This document shows positions 32,216-40,999 of a stretch of 64,000 bases of DNA, in pieces. A program made the translations under genes and the position numbers. The stretch comes from an uncultured Clostridia bacterium. GTDB lineage: Bacteria; Bacillota; Clostridia; Lachnospirales; CAG-274. The stretch is taken from the NCBI GenBank assembly GCA_947632615.1, contig CANRPW010000002.1:1-64000 (forward strand), in the 5' to 3' direction. Numbering within the stretch: position 1 is the first letter of the stretch; each line of letters starts with the position of its first letter. The notes beneath the pieces were generated by a model. That model was not told where the DNA came from and did no database searches. It saw only the letters and a list, made by a program, of their open reading frames with translations.

Positions 32216-34336
32216 ATGAAAGCTATGGTTTTGGCAGAAAAACCCTCTGTGGCTCGTGACATTGCCCGTGTTTTGGGAGCAACGAGCCGTGGAGAAGGTT
32301 TTTTGTTTAATGATGAATATATAGTAAGCTGGGCTGTGGGACACCTTATAGGGCTTTACGACCCCGAAGACTATGACGAGAGCTTAAAAAGATGGAAAAG
32401 AGAGTCCCTACCCATTATTCCCTCCGAAATAAAGCTCAAGGCTCTTAAGGAGGGCAAATCTCAGCTTAATGTGATCAAAAAACTCATGAACAGCAAGGAA
32501 GTGGAATACATAATCTGTGCCACCGATGCGGGACGTGAGGGCGAGCTTATATTCAGATATATATACAGCTTTATAAAATGTAAAAAGCCCTTTAAAAGGC
32601 TTTGGATCTCCAGTATGACCGACAAGGCGATAAAGGATGGCTTTAACAGTCTTAAGGACGGCAGCGAATACAACAATTTGTATAATTCAGCAAAATGCAG
32701 AAGCGAAGCCGACTGGCTTGTAGGCATAAACGCATCAAGGGCTTTTACTCTTAAGTATAACGTGCTGTTAAGCATAGGAAGAGTGCAGACCCCCACCCTT
32801 GCCATAATATGTGCAAGACAGAAGGAAATAGACAGCTTTGTACCCGATGATTATTTTGAGGTAACGGCAAATTTCGGCGACTATAAAGGACTTTGGACGG
32901 ATATTTCAAAAAATGACTCCAAAATAAAAACCGAAGAACTTGCGGATAAAATAATTGCCGAAACCAAGGGTAAGGACGGAATAGTAAAAAGCATTAAAAA
33001 TGAGGAGAAGCGACAAGCGCCTCCCCTGCTTTACGATCTCACAGAGCTGCAGAGAGATGCAAACTCAAAATTCGGCTTTTCGGCTCAGAAGACTTTGAAT
33101 ATTGCTCAAAATCTCTATGAAAAAAGAAAGATGATAACCTATCCCAGAACGGACAGCCGCTATCTCTCAGACGATATGATTCCTAAAATGAAGGTCATAC
33201 TTAATATACTCGGAAGAACGCAGGCTTACGGCGAATTTGCAGCCTACCCTTTAAGCCTTGAAAAGCTGCCTATCTCAAAGAGAATAGTGGATAATTCTAA
33301 AATCAGCGACCACCACGCTATAATACCCACTGACGGCAGACTTGCCCCCGAAAGCTTAAGCGAAGATGAATTTAAGATATTCGACCTTATTGCAAGGCGT
33401 TTTATAGCTGTGTTTTATCCTTACTACGTATACAACACCACCACTATAACCACCGAGGTAAACTCTCACTTTTTTATAACCAAAGGCACCACGGTGACTG
33501 AAAAGGGCTGGACAAAGCTGAACATTGCAGGCAAAAAGGATAAAAAGGAAGATATTTTGCCCTCACTTAATGAGGGCGACCAAGTTAAGGCAAAAAGTGT
33601 TGTTAAAAAGAAGAAGCAGACCAAGCCCCCACTGCCCTATACAGAAGCTACACTCCTTTCTGCTATGGAAAACGCAGGCCGCTTTGTAGAAGACGAGGCG
33701 CTTAAGGAGCAGCTTAAGGAAAACGGACTCGGCACGCCTGCCACAAGAGCAGGCATTATAGAAAGGCTTATAACCGTAAAATATATAACCCGTAAGGGCA
33801 AAAGCCTTATACCTACCGAAAAGGGTATGAAGCTCATAGAGGTTTGCCCCGGAGAGCTTAAAAGCCCTGAAACCACCGGAAGGTGGGAAAGAGGACTTTC
33901 CTCCATATCAAAGGGCAAAATGGAAACGGAAAAATTTATGGGCAGCATTAAAAGGTATGTAAACTTCCTTGTGCAAGCTCCCTTTAACACAAATACAAAT
34001 GTAGTTTTTGCCGCAGAACCCTCAACGGGTAAGAGCAAGGCTAAGCATAAAAGCTTTGGTGCTTGCCCCTTCTGCGGAGGCGCTGTTTTTGAAAATACAA
34101 AAGCCTTTTACTGCAGCAGCTGGAAAAACGGCTGCAAGTTTACCGTGTGGAAGGACGAGCTGAAAAGCTACGGAGGAAATGTGGACGGTAAATTTATGGC
34201 AGAACTTCTTTCAAAGGGCAAACTGGGAAAAATACCCCTGACCCTGCCTCAGACAGGTGAAAAATGTGTAGCAGATATATATGTAAATAAAAACATACAC
34301 GGTCTTTTAGAGCTAAAAAATCTGACCCGTATATAA
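32216..34336 (+). CDS. topB: DNA topoisomerase III (type IA)
   Basis: A 706-residue type IA topoisomerase. The N-terminal TOPRIM domain starts VLAEKPSVARDIARVLGA, with the metal-binding ATDAGREGELIFRYIY near 105. The catalytic Tyr is in MITYPRTDSRYLS near 310. SDHHAIIPT and the decatenation-type region follow. The last ~70 residues include the zinc-ribbon-like FGACPFCGGAVFE and GCKFTVW. It decatenates or relaxes negatively supercoiled DNA. GH-like element D starts 9 bases after the stop, with no other terminator visible. Confidence 0.93.
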   Translation: MKAMVLAEKPSVARDIARVLGATSRGEGFLFNDEYIVSWAVGHLIGLYDPEDYDESLKRWKRESLPIIPSEIKLKALKEGKSQLNVIKKLMNSKEVEYIICATDAGREGELIFRYIYSFIKCKKPFKRLWISSMTDKAIKDGFNSLKDGSEYNNLYNSAKCRSEADWLVGINASRAFTLKYNVLLSIGRVQTPTLAIICARQKEIDSFVPDDYFEVTANFGDYKGLWTDISKNDSKIKTEELADKIIAETKGKDGIVKSIKNEEKRQAPPLLYDLTELQRDANSKFGFSAQKTLNIAQNLYEKRKMITYPRTDSRYLSDDMIPKMKVILNILGRTQAYGEFAAYPLSLEKLPISKRIVDNSKISDHHAIIPTDGRLAPESLSEDEFKIFDLIARRFIAVFYPYYVYNTTTITTEVNSHFFITKGTTVTEKGWTKLNIAGKKDKKEDILPSLNEGDQVKAKSVVKKKKQTKPPLPYTEATLLSAMENAGRFVEDEALKEQLKENGLGTPATRAGIIERLITVKYITRKGKSLIPTEKGMKLIEVCPGELKSPETTGRWERGLSSISKGKMETEKFMGSIKRYVNFLVQAPFNTNTNVVFAAEPSTGKSKAKHKSFGACPFCGGAVFENTKAFYCSSWKNGCKFTVWKDELKSYGGNVDGKFMAELLSKGKLGKIPLTLPQTGEKCVADIYVNKNIHGLLELKNLTRI

Positions 34337-34344
34337 ACGGAGTG

Positions 34345-34505
34345 CCGTGGCGCATCCAACCAACCAACACGCCTGCGGCGTGTTGGTTGGTTGGATGCGC
34401 CACGGGTCGGGGGAGATGCACAAGCGAAGGGCAAGCGGGCGAACCCGTCCGCCCGCTTGCCCTTCGCTTGTGCATCTCCCCCGAGCGGCTCCGCAGTCTG
34501 GTCGG
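34345..34505 (+). repeat. Twin-hairpin element D
   Basis: First hairpin: 34345-34373 against 34377-34405 (29 bp, TGC loop). The linker runs into CCACGGGTCGGGGG. Second hairpin: 34407-34441 against 34450-34484 (35 bp), with loop AACCCGTC, the same loop and closing pairs as in copy E. Tail CCGCAGTCTGGTCGG at 34491-34505 differs by one base from copies A and I. It fills almost the whole gap between topB and pepT. Confidence 0.9.
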
Positions 34506-34544
34506 ACTTAAATATTATATTTGATTATGAAGAAGGTAATAATT

Positions 34545-35804
34545 ATGACAAATGAACAAAAATACATAACCGATATTTTTTTCGATCTTATAAGATTTAA
34601 CACTACCTCAGACCCAAATTCCAAAACCTTTCCCTCAACTGAAAGTCTTAATAACTTCGCCGAATATTTAGCCGGCAAGCTGTCTTCTATGGGATTTGAA
34701 AATATAAAAATAGACGAAAATTCTTATATAAGCGCCGTAATTCCGTCTAATACGGATGAGCCTTGCCCTGCTGTGGGCTTTATTTCACACACTGATACAA
34801 GCCCGGACTACAGCGGCAATATGATAAAACCCATTATCCACGAAAATTATGACGGAAGCGACATAGTGCTTAAAGACGGAATTATATTAAGCGCACATGA
34901 ATTTCCCTTTCTTAAAAACTACATAGGTCAGACCGTTATTACCTCAGACGGAACGACCCTTTTAGGCGCTGATGATAAGGCAGGTATAGCCGAAATAATA
35001 TGCGCCCTTAAATATTTTATAGACAACCCCCATATCAAACACGGTGATATAAAAATAGCCTTTACCCCCGACGAAGAAATAGGAAGAGGCGTAGACTATT
35101 TTAAGACAGATGATTTTGCCTGCGACCTTGCATATACTGTAGACGGCGGCGAGGTCGGAGAATTTTCTTATGAAAACTTTAATGCAGCATATGCGAATAT
35201 AACCATTAAAGGTAAAAATGTACACCCCGGCACGGCAAAGAACATTATGAAAAATTCGGCTCTTATAGCCTGCGAGCTTGTTTCTATGCTGCCTGAAGAC
35301 GAGATACCTGCAAAAACCCAAGATTATGAGGGCTTTTTCCATTTATGCGATATGAGGGGGAATGTTTCCGAAACAAAGCTGGAATTTATAATAAGGGATT
35401 TTGACAAAACAAACTTTGAAAGCAGAAAAGAGCTGATGAAAAAAATAACAAAAGCCTTGAATGATAAATACGGCGAAGGCACGGTTGCTCTTGAAATGGG
35501 CGACAGCTATTATAATATGAGAGAAATAATAGATAAATATCCTATTGTTAAAGAAACCGCCATTAAAGCCATCAATCTTGCGGGTGCAGCGCCTAAGATA
35601 CTCCCCACAAGAGGCGGCACAGACGGCTGCAGGCTTTCATTTGAAGGTCTGCCCTGCCCCAATATATTTACAGGCGGGCACAACTTCCACGGGCCCTACG
35701 AATTTATTGTTGCCGAGTCTATGGTAAAGGCTGTAAAAACAATTATAAATATTATTCTTATTTTAGGAGGTCATAAAGATGAAGAGCTGCGAAAGCTGCC
35801 TTAA
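34545..35804 (+). CDS. pepT: Peptidase T (tripeptidase, M20 family)
   Basis: A 419-residue zinc tripeptidase. Metal and catalytic motifs are FISHTDTSPDY near 80 (His, Asp), GADDKAGIAEI near 141, FTPDEEIGRGVDYF near 175 (Glu pair), YTVDGGEVGEFSYENF near 200 and the C-terminal TRGGTDGCRLSFEGLPCPN with GGHNFHGPYEF. The ATG at 34545 follows GAAGG by 9 bases and starts where PepT proteins start; an in-frame ATG at 34527 would add six residues. It overlaps the next small gene by 26 bases. Transcription may read through element D from topB. Confidence 0.93.
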   Translation: MTNEQKYITDIFFDLIRFNTTSDPNSKTFPSTESLNNFAEYLAGKLSSMGFENIKIDENSYISAVIPSNTDEPCPAVGFISHTDTSPDYSGNMIKPIIHENYDGSDIVLKDGIILSAHEFPFLKNYIGQTVITSDGTTLLGADDKAGIAEIICALKYFIDNPHIKHGDIKIAFTPDEEIGRGVDYFKTDDFACDLAYTVDGGEVGEFSYENFNAAYANITIKGKNVHPGTAKNIMKNSALIACELVSMLPEDEIPAKTQDYEGFFHLCDMRGNVSETKLEFIIRDFDKTNFESRKELMKKITKALNDKYGEGTVALEMGDSYYNMREIIDKYPIVKETAIKAINLAGAAPKILPTRGGTDGCRLSFEGLPCPNIFTGGHNFHGPYEFIVAESMVKAVKTIINIILILGGHKDEELRKLP

Positions 35805-35952
35805 CTATTGCTATGATGAAGAGGCTGACATTTACGAATGTTCCATAGCTATGGACGAAGACGAATATTACAGATATTTGTCAGGCGGCTATAGAGAATG
35901 TCCCTTTTATCAATTTGATAATGAATATAAAATCGTAAATAAACAAATATAA
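35779..35952 (+). CDS. DUF6472-like cysteine-rich micro-protein
   Basis: A 57-residue protein beginning MKSCESCLNYCYDEEADIY. It has a CxxC-x(3)-C cluster at residues 4-11, then C21 and C41, with the run YLSGGYRECPFYQ near 33-45. The strong AGGAGG at 35765-35770 lies inside the end of pepT, and the reading frames overlap by 26 bases, so it is translationally coupled. Cysteine spacing and the MDEDEYYRYLSGGYRECP block recall the short clostridial DUF6472 family, of unknown function but consistent with metal binding. The assignment is from memory of the family. Confidence 0.8.
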   Translation: MKSCESCLNYCYDEEADIYECSIAMDEDEYYRYLSGGYRECPFYQFDNEYKIVNKQI

Positions 35953-35958
35953 TATTAT

Positions 35959-35995
35959 ACCCCGCCTTTTAAGCTATTTTTAGGCGGGGTTTTAT
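35959..35995. terminator. Bidirectional intrinsic terminator
   Basis: ACCCCGCCT (35959-35967) pairs with AGGCGGGGT (35982-35990), followed by TTTTAT. It lies between the convergent DUF6472 gene and the helical unknown. Confidence 0.88.
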
Positions 35996-35996
35996 A

Positions 35997-36425
35997 TCAA
36001 CTGTATTTTGTAAGCAATATGCCAAACTTTGTAGCATTATTCTGATTGTCTACCATAATTTCAGTAAAGGCATCTCTTATTGAATGATTTAAAAAGCTGA
36101 ATATCAGACTTCTGAACGCTTCTGAATTGGCTATCTCCGCAATAACTGCCTTTCTGAATTCTAAAGGCAAATTATCGGAGGGCTCGGAGTCTGTTTCTTC
36201 GCTTTCGTTTTTCTTAGGCCTTTCGCCTACAAGCCTGTAATACATTTCATTCAGAATAAGCATATGTTTTTTCTTTGTTATAATAATATCCTCCACAATA
36301 CCCTTGTCATTCTCGTCAATTATACATTCGTATAGCTTTGTATAATAGCCTATCTCCTTTTCAAGGGCTTCAGTAAGCGCTAATATAAGCTCTAATATCT
36401 GGGGATCGACCTTTGGTTCTGCCAT
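35997..36425 (-). CDS. Unknown all-helical protein, possibly ferritin-like
   Basis: About 142 residues from the ATG at 36425 (AGGTG upstream). The open frame extends further upstream but encodes an unlikely hydrophobic tail. The sequence is helical: ALTEALEKEIGYYTKLYECI, then ITKKKHMLILNEMYYRLVGE, an acidic linker ESEETDSEPSD and two more helices. The pattern of a Glu-containing helix followed by KKKHMLIL recalls ferritin-like four-helix bundles, but the metal ligands are not complete enough to say so. No neighbour gives a function. Confidence 0.6.
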   Translation of the reverse strand: MAEPKVDPQILELILALTEALEKEIGYYTKLYECIIDENDKGIVEDIIITKKKHMLILNEMYYRLVGERPKKNESEETDSEPSDNLPLEFRKAVIAEIANSEAFRSLIFSFLNHSIRDAFTEIMVDNQNNATKFGILLTKYS

Positions 36426-36472
36426 ATCATCACACCTAATATAAATTAATATAATAATATGAAAAACAAATA

Positions 36473-36523
36473 AAAAAAATACCCCGTCTTTCATATTGAG
36501 CTTTGTCAATGAGAAAAACGGGA
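36473..36523 (-). terminator. Intrinsic terminator after putP
   Basis: Minus-strand CCCGT (36518-36522) pairs with ACGGG (36483-36487), with an inner imperfect stem TCATTGA/TCAATATGA and a run of eight T. It starts 13 bases after the putP stop. Confidence 0.7.
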
Positions 36524-36535
36524 TATATATTTTAT

Positions 36536-38041
36536 TTAAGCATTTTTAACCTTGTCAAATACATCTGTTATCTCTTTCTCAGGAGCAGGTGTAAGAAGGC
36601 TGACAACTATAAGAACTATTCCGCCTGCAATAAATGCCGGAAGAAGCTCATATATTTCAAGTATAGTTCCTGCGAATTTTACAGCTATTATAAACTTCCA
36701 TACAAAAACCATAACTCCGCCGACTATCATGCCCCAAAGAGCACCGTACTTGTTTGCTCTTCTCCAGAAAAGAGCCGCCAGCATTACAGGGCCAAAGGTA
36801 GCGCCAAAGCCTGCCCATGCAAACGATACTATTCTGAATACAGAGCTGTTTTCGTCAGATGCAAATATCATAGCTATAAGAGCTATTACAATAACAGTAA
36901 GTCTTGCTGTTATCATTGTTGCCTTTTCTGATATCTTAACGCCAAAGAAATCCTTTAAAATGTTTTCGGAAACAGATGATGAAGCCGCCAAAAGCTGAGA
37001 ATCGGCTGTTGACATTGTGCAGGCAAATATACCCGAAAGAATAATACCTGCCGCTATCATAGCGAAGAAGCCATAGTCCTTTAATATGTTGGCAACATAA
37101 ACAAGTATCCTCTCTGAGTCGAAGTTTGCTATTTCGCCAAGATATCCGCCATTTACAAGGCTATAGCCAATAACACCTATAAATACAGCAACTGCCATAG
37201 ATATAAATACCCATATAGTACCTATTCTTCTTGACATAGGTATCTGCTTTTCGTCCTTAGCAGCCATAAATCTCAAAAGAATATGAGGCATACCAAAATA
37301 GCCAAGCCCCCAAGCAAGAAGAGAAGCTATTTTAAGCTTTCCGTATGATATAGAAAGCATACCGTTAGGTATATCCACAGCATTTCTTGCATTGTCCATA
37401 ACCACATCTAAACCGCCAACAACGCTGATGCCGAAAAATACAACTATTATAAGGGCTATTGACATAAATATGCTCTGTATAAAGTCAGTTGTACTTGCTG
37501 CAAGAAAGCCTCCAAGGCTGGTATATGCAACTATAACGATAGCGCTTATTATCATAGCGGGAATATAGCCTATGCCAAAAAGCTCTGAGAAAAGCTTACC
37601 GCAGGCAGAAAAGCCCGAAGCTGTATACGGTATGAAGAATACCACGATAACAACAGCAGCTATACCAACGATAGCCTTTGACTTAAATCTGTTTGCAAAG
37701 AAGTCGGGAACAGTGATGGCATCTATTTCATAGCTATATCTTCTGAGCTTCTTTGCTACTATAAGCCAGTTAAGATATGTACCCACACCTAAGCCAAGGG
37801 CTGTCCAGAATGGCTCTGCAATACCTGCCGCAAGAGCAAGACCGGGAAGACCCATTAAGAGCCAGCTTGACATATCCGAAGCTTCGGCACTCATTGCCGA
37901 AACAAAAGGACCTAACTTTCTGCCGCCTAAATAAAAGTCACCGGCAGTCTTATTTCCCTTGGAATAACGATAGCCTATGGCAAGCATCAATACGAGATAT
38001 GCCACTATGACTACCAACATTCCTATGGTTGAACCTGTCAT
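36536..38041 (-). CDS. putP: Sodium/proline symporter (SSS family)
   Basis: A 501-residue transporter with about 13 membrane helices. YRYSKGNKTAGDFYLGGRKL, SAMSAEASDMSSWLLMGLPG (sodium-site helix) and ITVPDFFANRF match PutP of the sodium:solute symporter family. The later SGIFACTMSTADSQLLAASS is the conserved TM8 motif. It imports proline with Na+. No putA is nearby, so proline is likely used as osmolyte or in Stickland-type metabolism, which is inference. Confidence 0.92.
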   Translation of the reverse strand: MTGSTIGMLVVIVAYLVLMLAIGYRYSKGNKTAGDFYLGGRKLGPFVSAMSAEASDMSSWLLMGLPGLALAAGIAEPFWTALGLGVGTYLNWLIVAKKLRRYSYEIDAITVPDFFANRFKSKAIVGIAAVVIVVFFIPYTASGFSACGKLFSELFGIGYIPAMIISAIVIVAYTSLGGFLAASTTDFIQSIFMSIALIIVVFFGISVVGGLDVVMDNARNAVDIPNGMLSISYGKLKIASLLAWGLGYFGMPHILLRFMAAKDEKQIPMSRRIGTIWVFISMAVAVFIGVIGYSLVNGGYLGEIANFDSERILVYVANILKDYGFFAMIAAGIILSGIFACTMSTADSQLLAASSSVSENILKDFFGVKISEKATMITARLTVIVIALIAMIFASDENSSVFRIVSFAWAGFGATFGPVMLAALFWRRANKYGALWGMIVGGVMVFVWKFIIAVKFAGTILEIYELLPAFIAGGIVLIVVSLLTPAPEKEITDVFDKVKNA

Positions 38042-38137
38042 AATATAAAAACCTCCTAAAAATAAATAAAAGTACGAATAAGATTATACTACATAATATA
38101 CTGTTAGTCAAATTATTTTTTCATTTTGAAGTTTATA

Positions 38138-38806
38138 TTATACCTCCCAGGTTTGTCCTTCGTAGTCTATTTTTTCGATAAGCCCTGCATTATGGGGTCT
38201 TTCACGCTTATATCTGTCTATTACATCATATCTGTTCCAAAAGTGCATAGGAAATATCTTTTTTATATTGCAAAGTCTTATAAAAGCATCCATTCCTTCG
38301 CCGTAGGTCGCTTCAAGTCTGGGATCTAACGGTATGAAGGCTACGTCTATATCTCTGCCTGCAAGAGGCTTGGTATATCTGTTGAAGTTTGCCGTCATAT
38401 TGTTGTTGTACTGCTTTGTTTCTTCCTCCCACACCCAGAGATTGAGGTCGCCTGCGTGGAATATGGTCTTGCCCTCTATAGTCACAATAAAAGCCACTCC
38501 GCAGTCGGTAGATTTGACGGTTTCAACTGTAAAACCGTCTATGTCGACCTTTTCGCCGCTGGTTAGATAAATTATGTTTTTACCTTGTCTTTTTGTCTTT
38601 ATATCCTTTGACAGTATGTAAGTAACGCCTTTGGAGCTTTCTATATCAAATATTTTAGGGTTAAAATGATCCTGATGGGTGTGGCTTGCAAATACATAGA
38701 GCTTTTTGTCTGTCTTGGGTATATCACCCTTGAAATAGTCGAAAAGCAGGCATACATCGTCAAGCTCTGCCATAAATCCGCTATGGGCTATATAGGTTAT
38801 TAACAT
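38138..38806 (-). CDS. MBL-fold metallo-hydrolase
   Basis: A 222-residue metallo-beta-lactamase-fold protein. VFASHTHQDHFNPKIF near residue 39 is the HxHxDH zinc motif, IFHAGDLNLW near 115 supplies the later His/Asp, and MHFWNRYD near 195 the last His. It is closest in style to small UlaG-like hydrolases. The substrate is unknown. The gene lies 26 bases from element E, and clpX upstream has its own terminator, so its promoter must lie in or beside the element. Confidence 0.85.
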   Translation of the reverse strand: MLITYIAHSGFMAELDDVCLLFDYFKGDIPKTDKKLYVFASHTHQDHFNPKIFDIESSKGVTYILSKDIKTKRQGKNIIYLTSGEKVDIDGFTVETVKSTDCGVAFIVTIEGKTIFHAGDLNLWVWEEETKQYNNNMTANFNRYTKPLAGRDIDVAFIPLDPRLEATYGEGMDAFIRLCNIKKIFPMHFWNRYDVIDRYKRERPHNAGLIEKIDYEGQTWEV

Positions 38807-38832
38807 ATTTGCCTCCTATAAAAAAAGTGTTT

Positions 38833-38998
38833 GCCTGACATTTTAAAACCATCAAAGATGGTTTATAAAACGTCACGCCGCGGGGCGGTGGAGATGAGCG
38901 GACGACCGAGGGAAAGGGGCGAACCCGTCCGCCCCTTTCCCTCGGTCGTCCGCTCATCTCCACCGCTTCGACACCCTACCGCTTCGGTACTCCGCACA
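38833..38998 (+). repeat. Twin-hairpin element E
   Basis: First hairpin: 38836-38853 against 38857-38875, imperfect, around CATC-AAA-GATG. The linker is CGCCGCGGGGCGG. Second hairpin: 38885-38921 against 38930-38966 (37 bp, perfect), with the loop AACCCGTC also seen in copy D. The tail ACCGCTTCGGTACTCCGC is diverged. Left flank GTTTGCC resembles that of copy G. Confidence 0.88.
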
Positions 38999-39006
38999 TT
39001 TATTAC

Positions 39007-39039
39007 AAAAGGGGACATATCTATATAAGATACATCCCC
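39007..39039 (-). terminator. Terminator after clpX
   Basis: Minus-strand GGGGATGTATC pairs imperfectly with GATATGTCCCC (39011-39039) and is followed by TTTTG. It begins 10 bases after the clpX stop and lies before element E, so E is not needed to end this transcript. Confidence 0.7.
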
Positions 39040-39048
39040 CGATAAACA

Positions 39049-40347
39049 TTAACCTGCCGGCATACGGCGTTTAGGTGAGTGTTTTACTGTGTGTTTAAGG
39101 GCTATAGGCTTTCTGTTGGGATTATAGATATATTTAGGTTCTGCCTTATCCTCAACCACTGCCTTTGTAATTATACATCTTTCAATGGTTTCATCATCGG
39201 GCAGAGAATACATTATATCCGTCATAAAGTCTTCAAGAATAGCTCTTAAGCCTCTTGCGCCTGTTTCTCTTTCTATAGCCAGATGTGCTATTGCCTTAAG
39301 CGCATCTCTTTCAAATTCGAGAATTACATTGTCAAGCTCAAAAAGATATTTATACTGCTTTACGATTGAATTTTTAGGCTGTGTAAGAATATCTATAAGA
39401 GCATCTTCATCAAGGCTGTCAAGGCTTACAACAACAGGCAGACGACCTATAAGCTCGGGTATAAGCCCAAACTTCTGAAGGTCTTGTGGCATTACCTGCT
39501 TTAAAATATTGTCTTGTCTTAATTCCTTTTTGGATCTGTTGTCAGAACCAAAGCCTATTACCTTATTAGAAACACGTCTTTCGATTATCTTTTCAAGCCC
39601 TGCAAAAGCTCCGCCGCAAATAAAGAGTATATTTGTGGTGTCTATCTGTATAAACTCCTGATGAGGGTGTTTTCTGCCGCCCTGAGGAGGTACGCTTGCA
39701 ACAGTGCCTTCAAGAATTTTAAGAAGAGCCTGCTGTACGCCCTCGCCGCTTACATCCCTTGTAATTGAAGGGTTGTCAGACTTGCGTGCTATCTTATCTA
39801 TTTCGTCTATATAGATAATACCCCTCTGCGCTCTTTCAATGTCATAATCTGCTGCCTGTATTATTTTGAGCAGAATATTCTCAACGTCTTCGCCAACATA
39901 GCCCGCCTCTGTAAGAGAGGTGGCATCTGCAATAGCAAAGGGCACATCAAGAAGTCTTGCCAAAGTCTGGGCAAGGAAGGTCTTGCCTACGCCTGTAGGG
40001 CCTATAAAGAGAACATTGCTCTTCTGAAGCTCTACATCAGACTCTGCCAGATCTGACTCTATTCTCTTATAGTGGTTGTACACCGCAACAGAAAGAGCTT
40101 TTTTAGCATCGTCCTGACCAATTACGTATTCGTCTAAAATACGCTTTATCTCAGTTGGCTTAGGCACACTGCTGTCTTCAGGACCATATGAATACTCTGA
40201 CTTATAGTCCTCCTCCATTATGAAATTACAAATGTCTACACACTCGTTGCAGATGTATGCGTCAATACCCTCAAGCAGTCTGCCGACCTTATCTTCGGGC
40301 TTGCCGCAAAACGAACATCTTGGTATATCGTCTTTTTTTGATGCCAT
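39049..40347 (-). CDS. clpX: ATP-dependent Clp protease ATPase subunit ClpX
   Basis: 432 residues. The N-terminal zinc-binding domain is [17 protein letters not shown] with CNECVDIC. The AAA+ domain has Walker [18 protein letters not shown] near 120, Walker [16 protein letters not shown] near 185, the pore and sensor regions, and [15 protein letters not shown] near the end. ClpX unfolds tagged substrates and feeds them to ClpP, encoded just upstream. The order tig-clpP-clpX is the widespread operon. Confidence 0.97.
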   Translation of the reverse strand: MASKKDDIPRCSFCGKPEDKVGRLLEGIDAYICNECVDICNFIMEEDYKSEYSYGPEDSSVPKPTEIKRILDEYVIGQDDAKKALSVAVYNHYKRIESDLAESDVELQKSNVLFIGPTGVGKTFLAQTLARLLDVPFAIADATSLTEAGYVGEDVENILLKIIQAADYDIERAQRGIIYIDEIDKIARKSDNPSITRDVSGEGVQQALLKILEGTVASVPPQGGRKHPHQEFIQIDTTNILFICGGAFAGLEKIIERRVSNKVIGFGSDNRSKKELRQDNILKQVMPQDLQKFGLIPELIGRLPVVVSLDSLDEDALIDILTQPKNSIVKQYKYLFELDNVILEFERDALKAIAHLAIERETGARGLRAILEDFMTDIMYSLPDDETIERCIITKAVVEDKAEPKYIYNPNRKPIALKHTVKHSPKRRMPAG

Positions 40348-40380
40348 ATAATTGCTCCTTTAAAGTTTTAAAAGCTTTAC

Positions 40381-40971
40381 TTAAAGTTTGTTTGCATTGA
40401 CAATTACGTCATCTATCAGTCCATAATTTTTAGCCTCTTCGGCTGTCATATAATTATCTCTTTCAGTATCGGCAACTACCTGCTCATAATCATTTCCCGT
40501 ATTCTGTGCAAGAATAGTGTTAAGTCTTTTCTTTATTTTGATTATGTTTTCAGCCTGTATCTGAATATCTGTTGCCTGACCTCTTGCACCGCCCAAGGGC
40601 TGATGTATCATTATTTCCGAATTGGGAAGCGCATATCTCTTGCCCTTAGCTCCGCCTGAAAGAAGGAACGCGCCCATACTTGCTGCCATACCTATACATA
40701 TAGTAGAAACATCGGGCTTAATATACTGCATTGTATCATATATAGCAAGACCTGCGGTAACAGAACCTCCCGGGCTGTTTATATAAAGACTTATGTCTTT
40801 GTCGGGGTCTTCAGCAGCCAAAAACAGAAGCTGAGCCACTACGAGGTTTGCGCTTACGTCATTTACCTCTTCACCAAGAAATATAATTCTGTCCTTTAAA
40901 AGTCTTGAATATATGTCGTAGGATCTTTCGCCTGCCGCCGTCTGATCGACAACCATTGGTACTAAACTCAT
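40381..40971 (-). CDS. clpP: ATP-dependent Clp protease proteolytic subunit ClpP
   Basis: 196 residues starting [19 protein letters not shown]. The catalytic Ser is in [17 protein letters not shown] near residue 98, the His in [15 protein letters not shown] near 123 and the Asp in [13 protein letters not shown] near 172. It forms the tetradecameric protease chamber. It is 33 bases upstream of clpX and 28 bases after tig. Confidence 0.97.
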   Translation of the reverse strand: MSLVPMVVDQTAAGERSYDIYSRLLKDRIIFLGEEVNDVSANLVVAQLLFLAAEDPDKDISLYINSPGGSVTAGLAIYDTMQYIKPDVSTICIGMAASMGAFLLSGGAKGKRYALPNSEIMIHQPLGGARGQATDIQIQAENIIKIKKRLNTILAQNTGNDYEQVVADTERDNYMTAEEAKNYGLIDDVIVNANKL

Positions 40972-40999
40972 ATTTACCCCTCTTTTCTAAAAAATCCGA

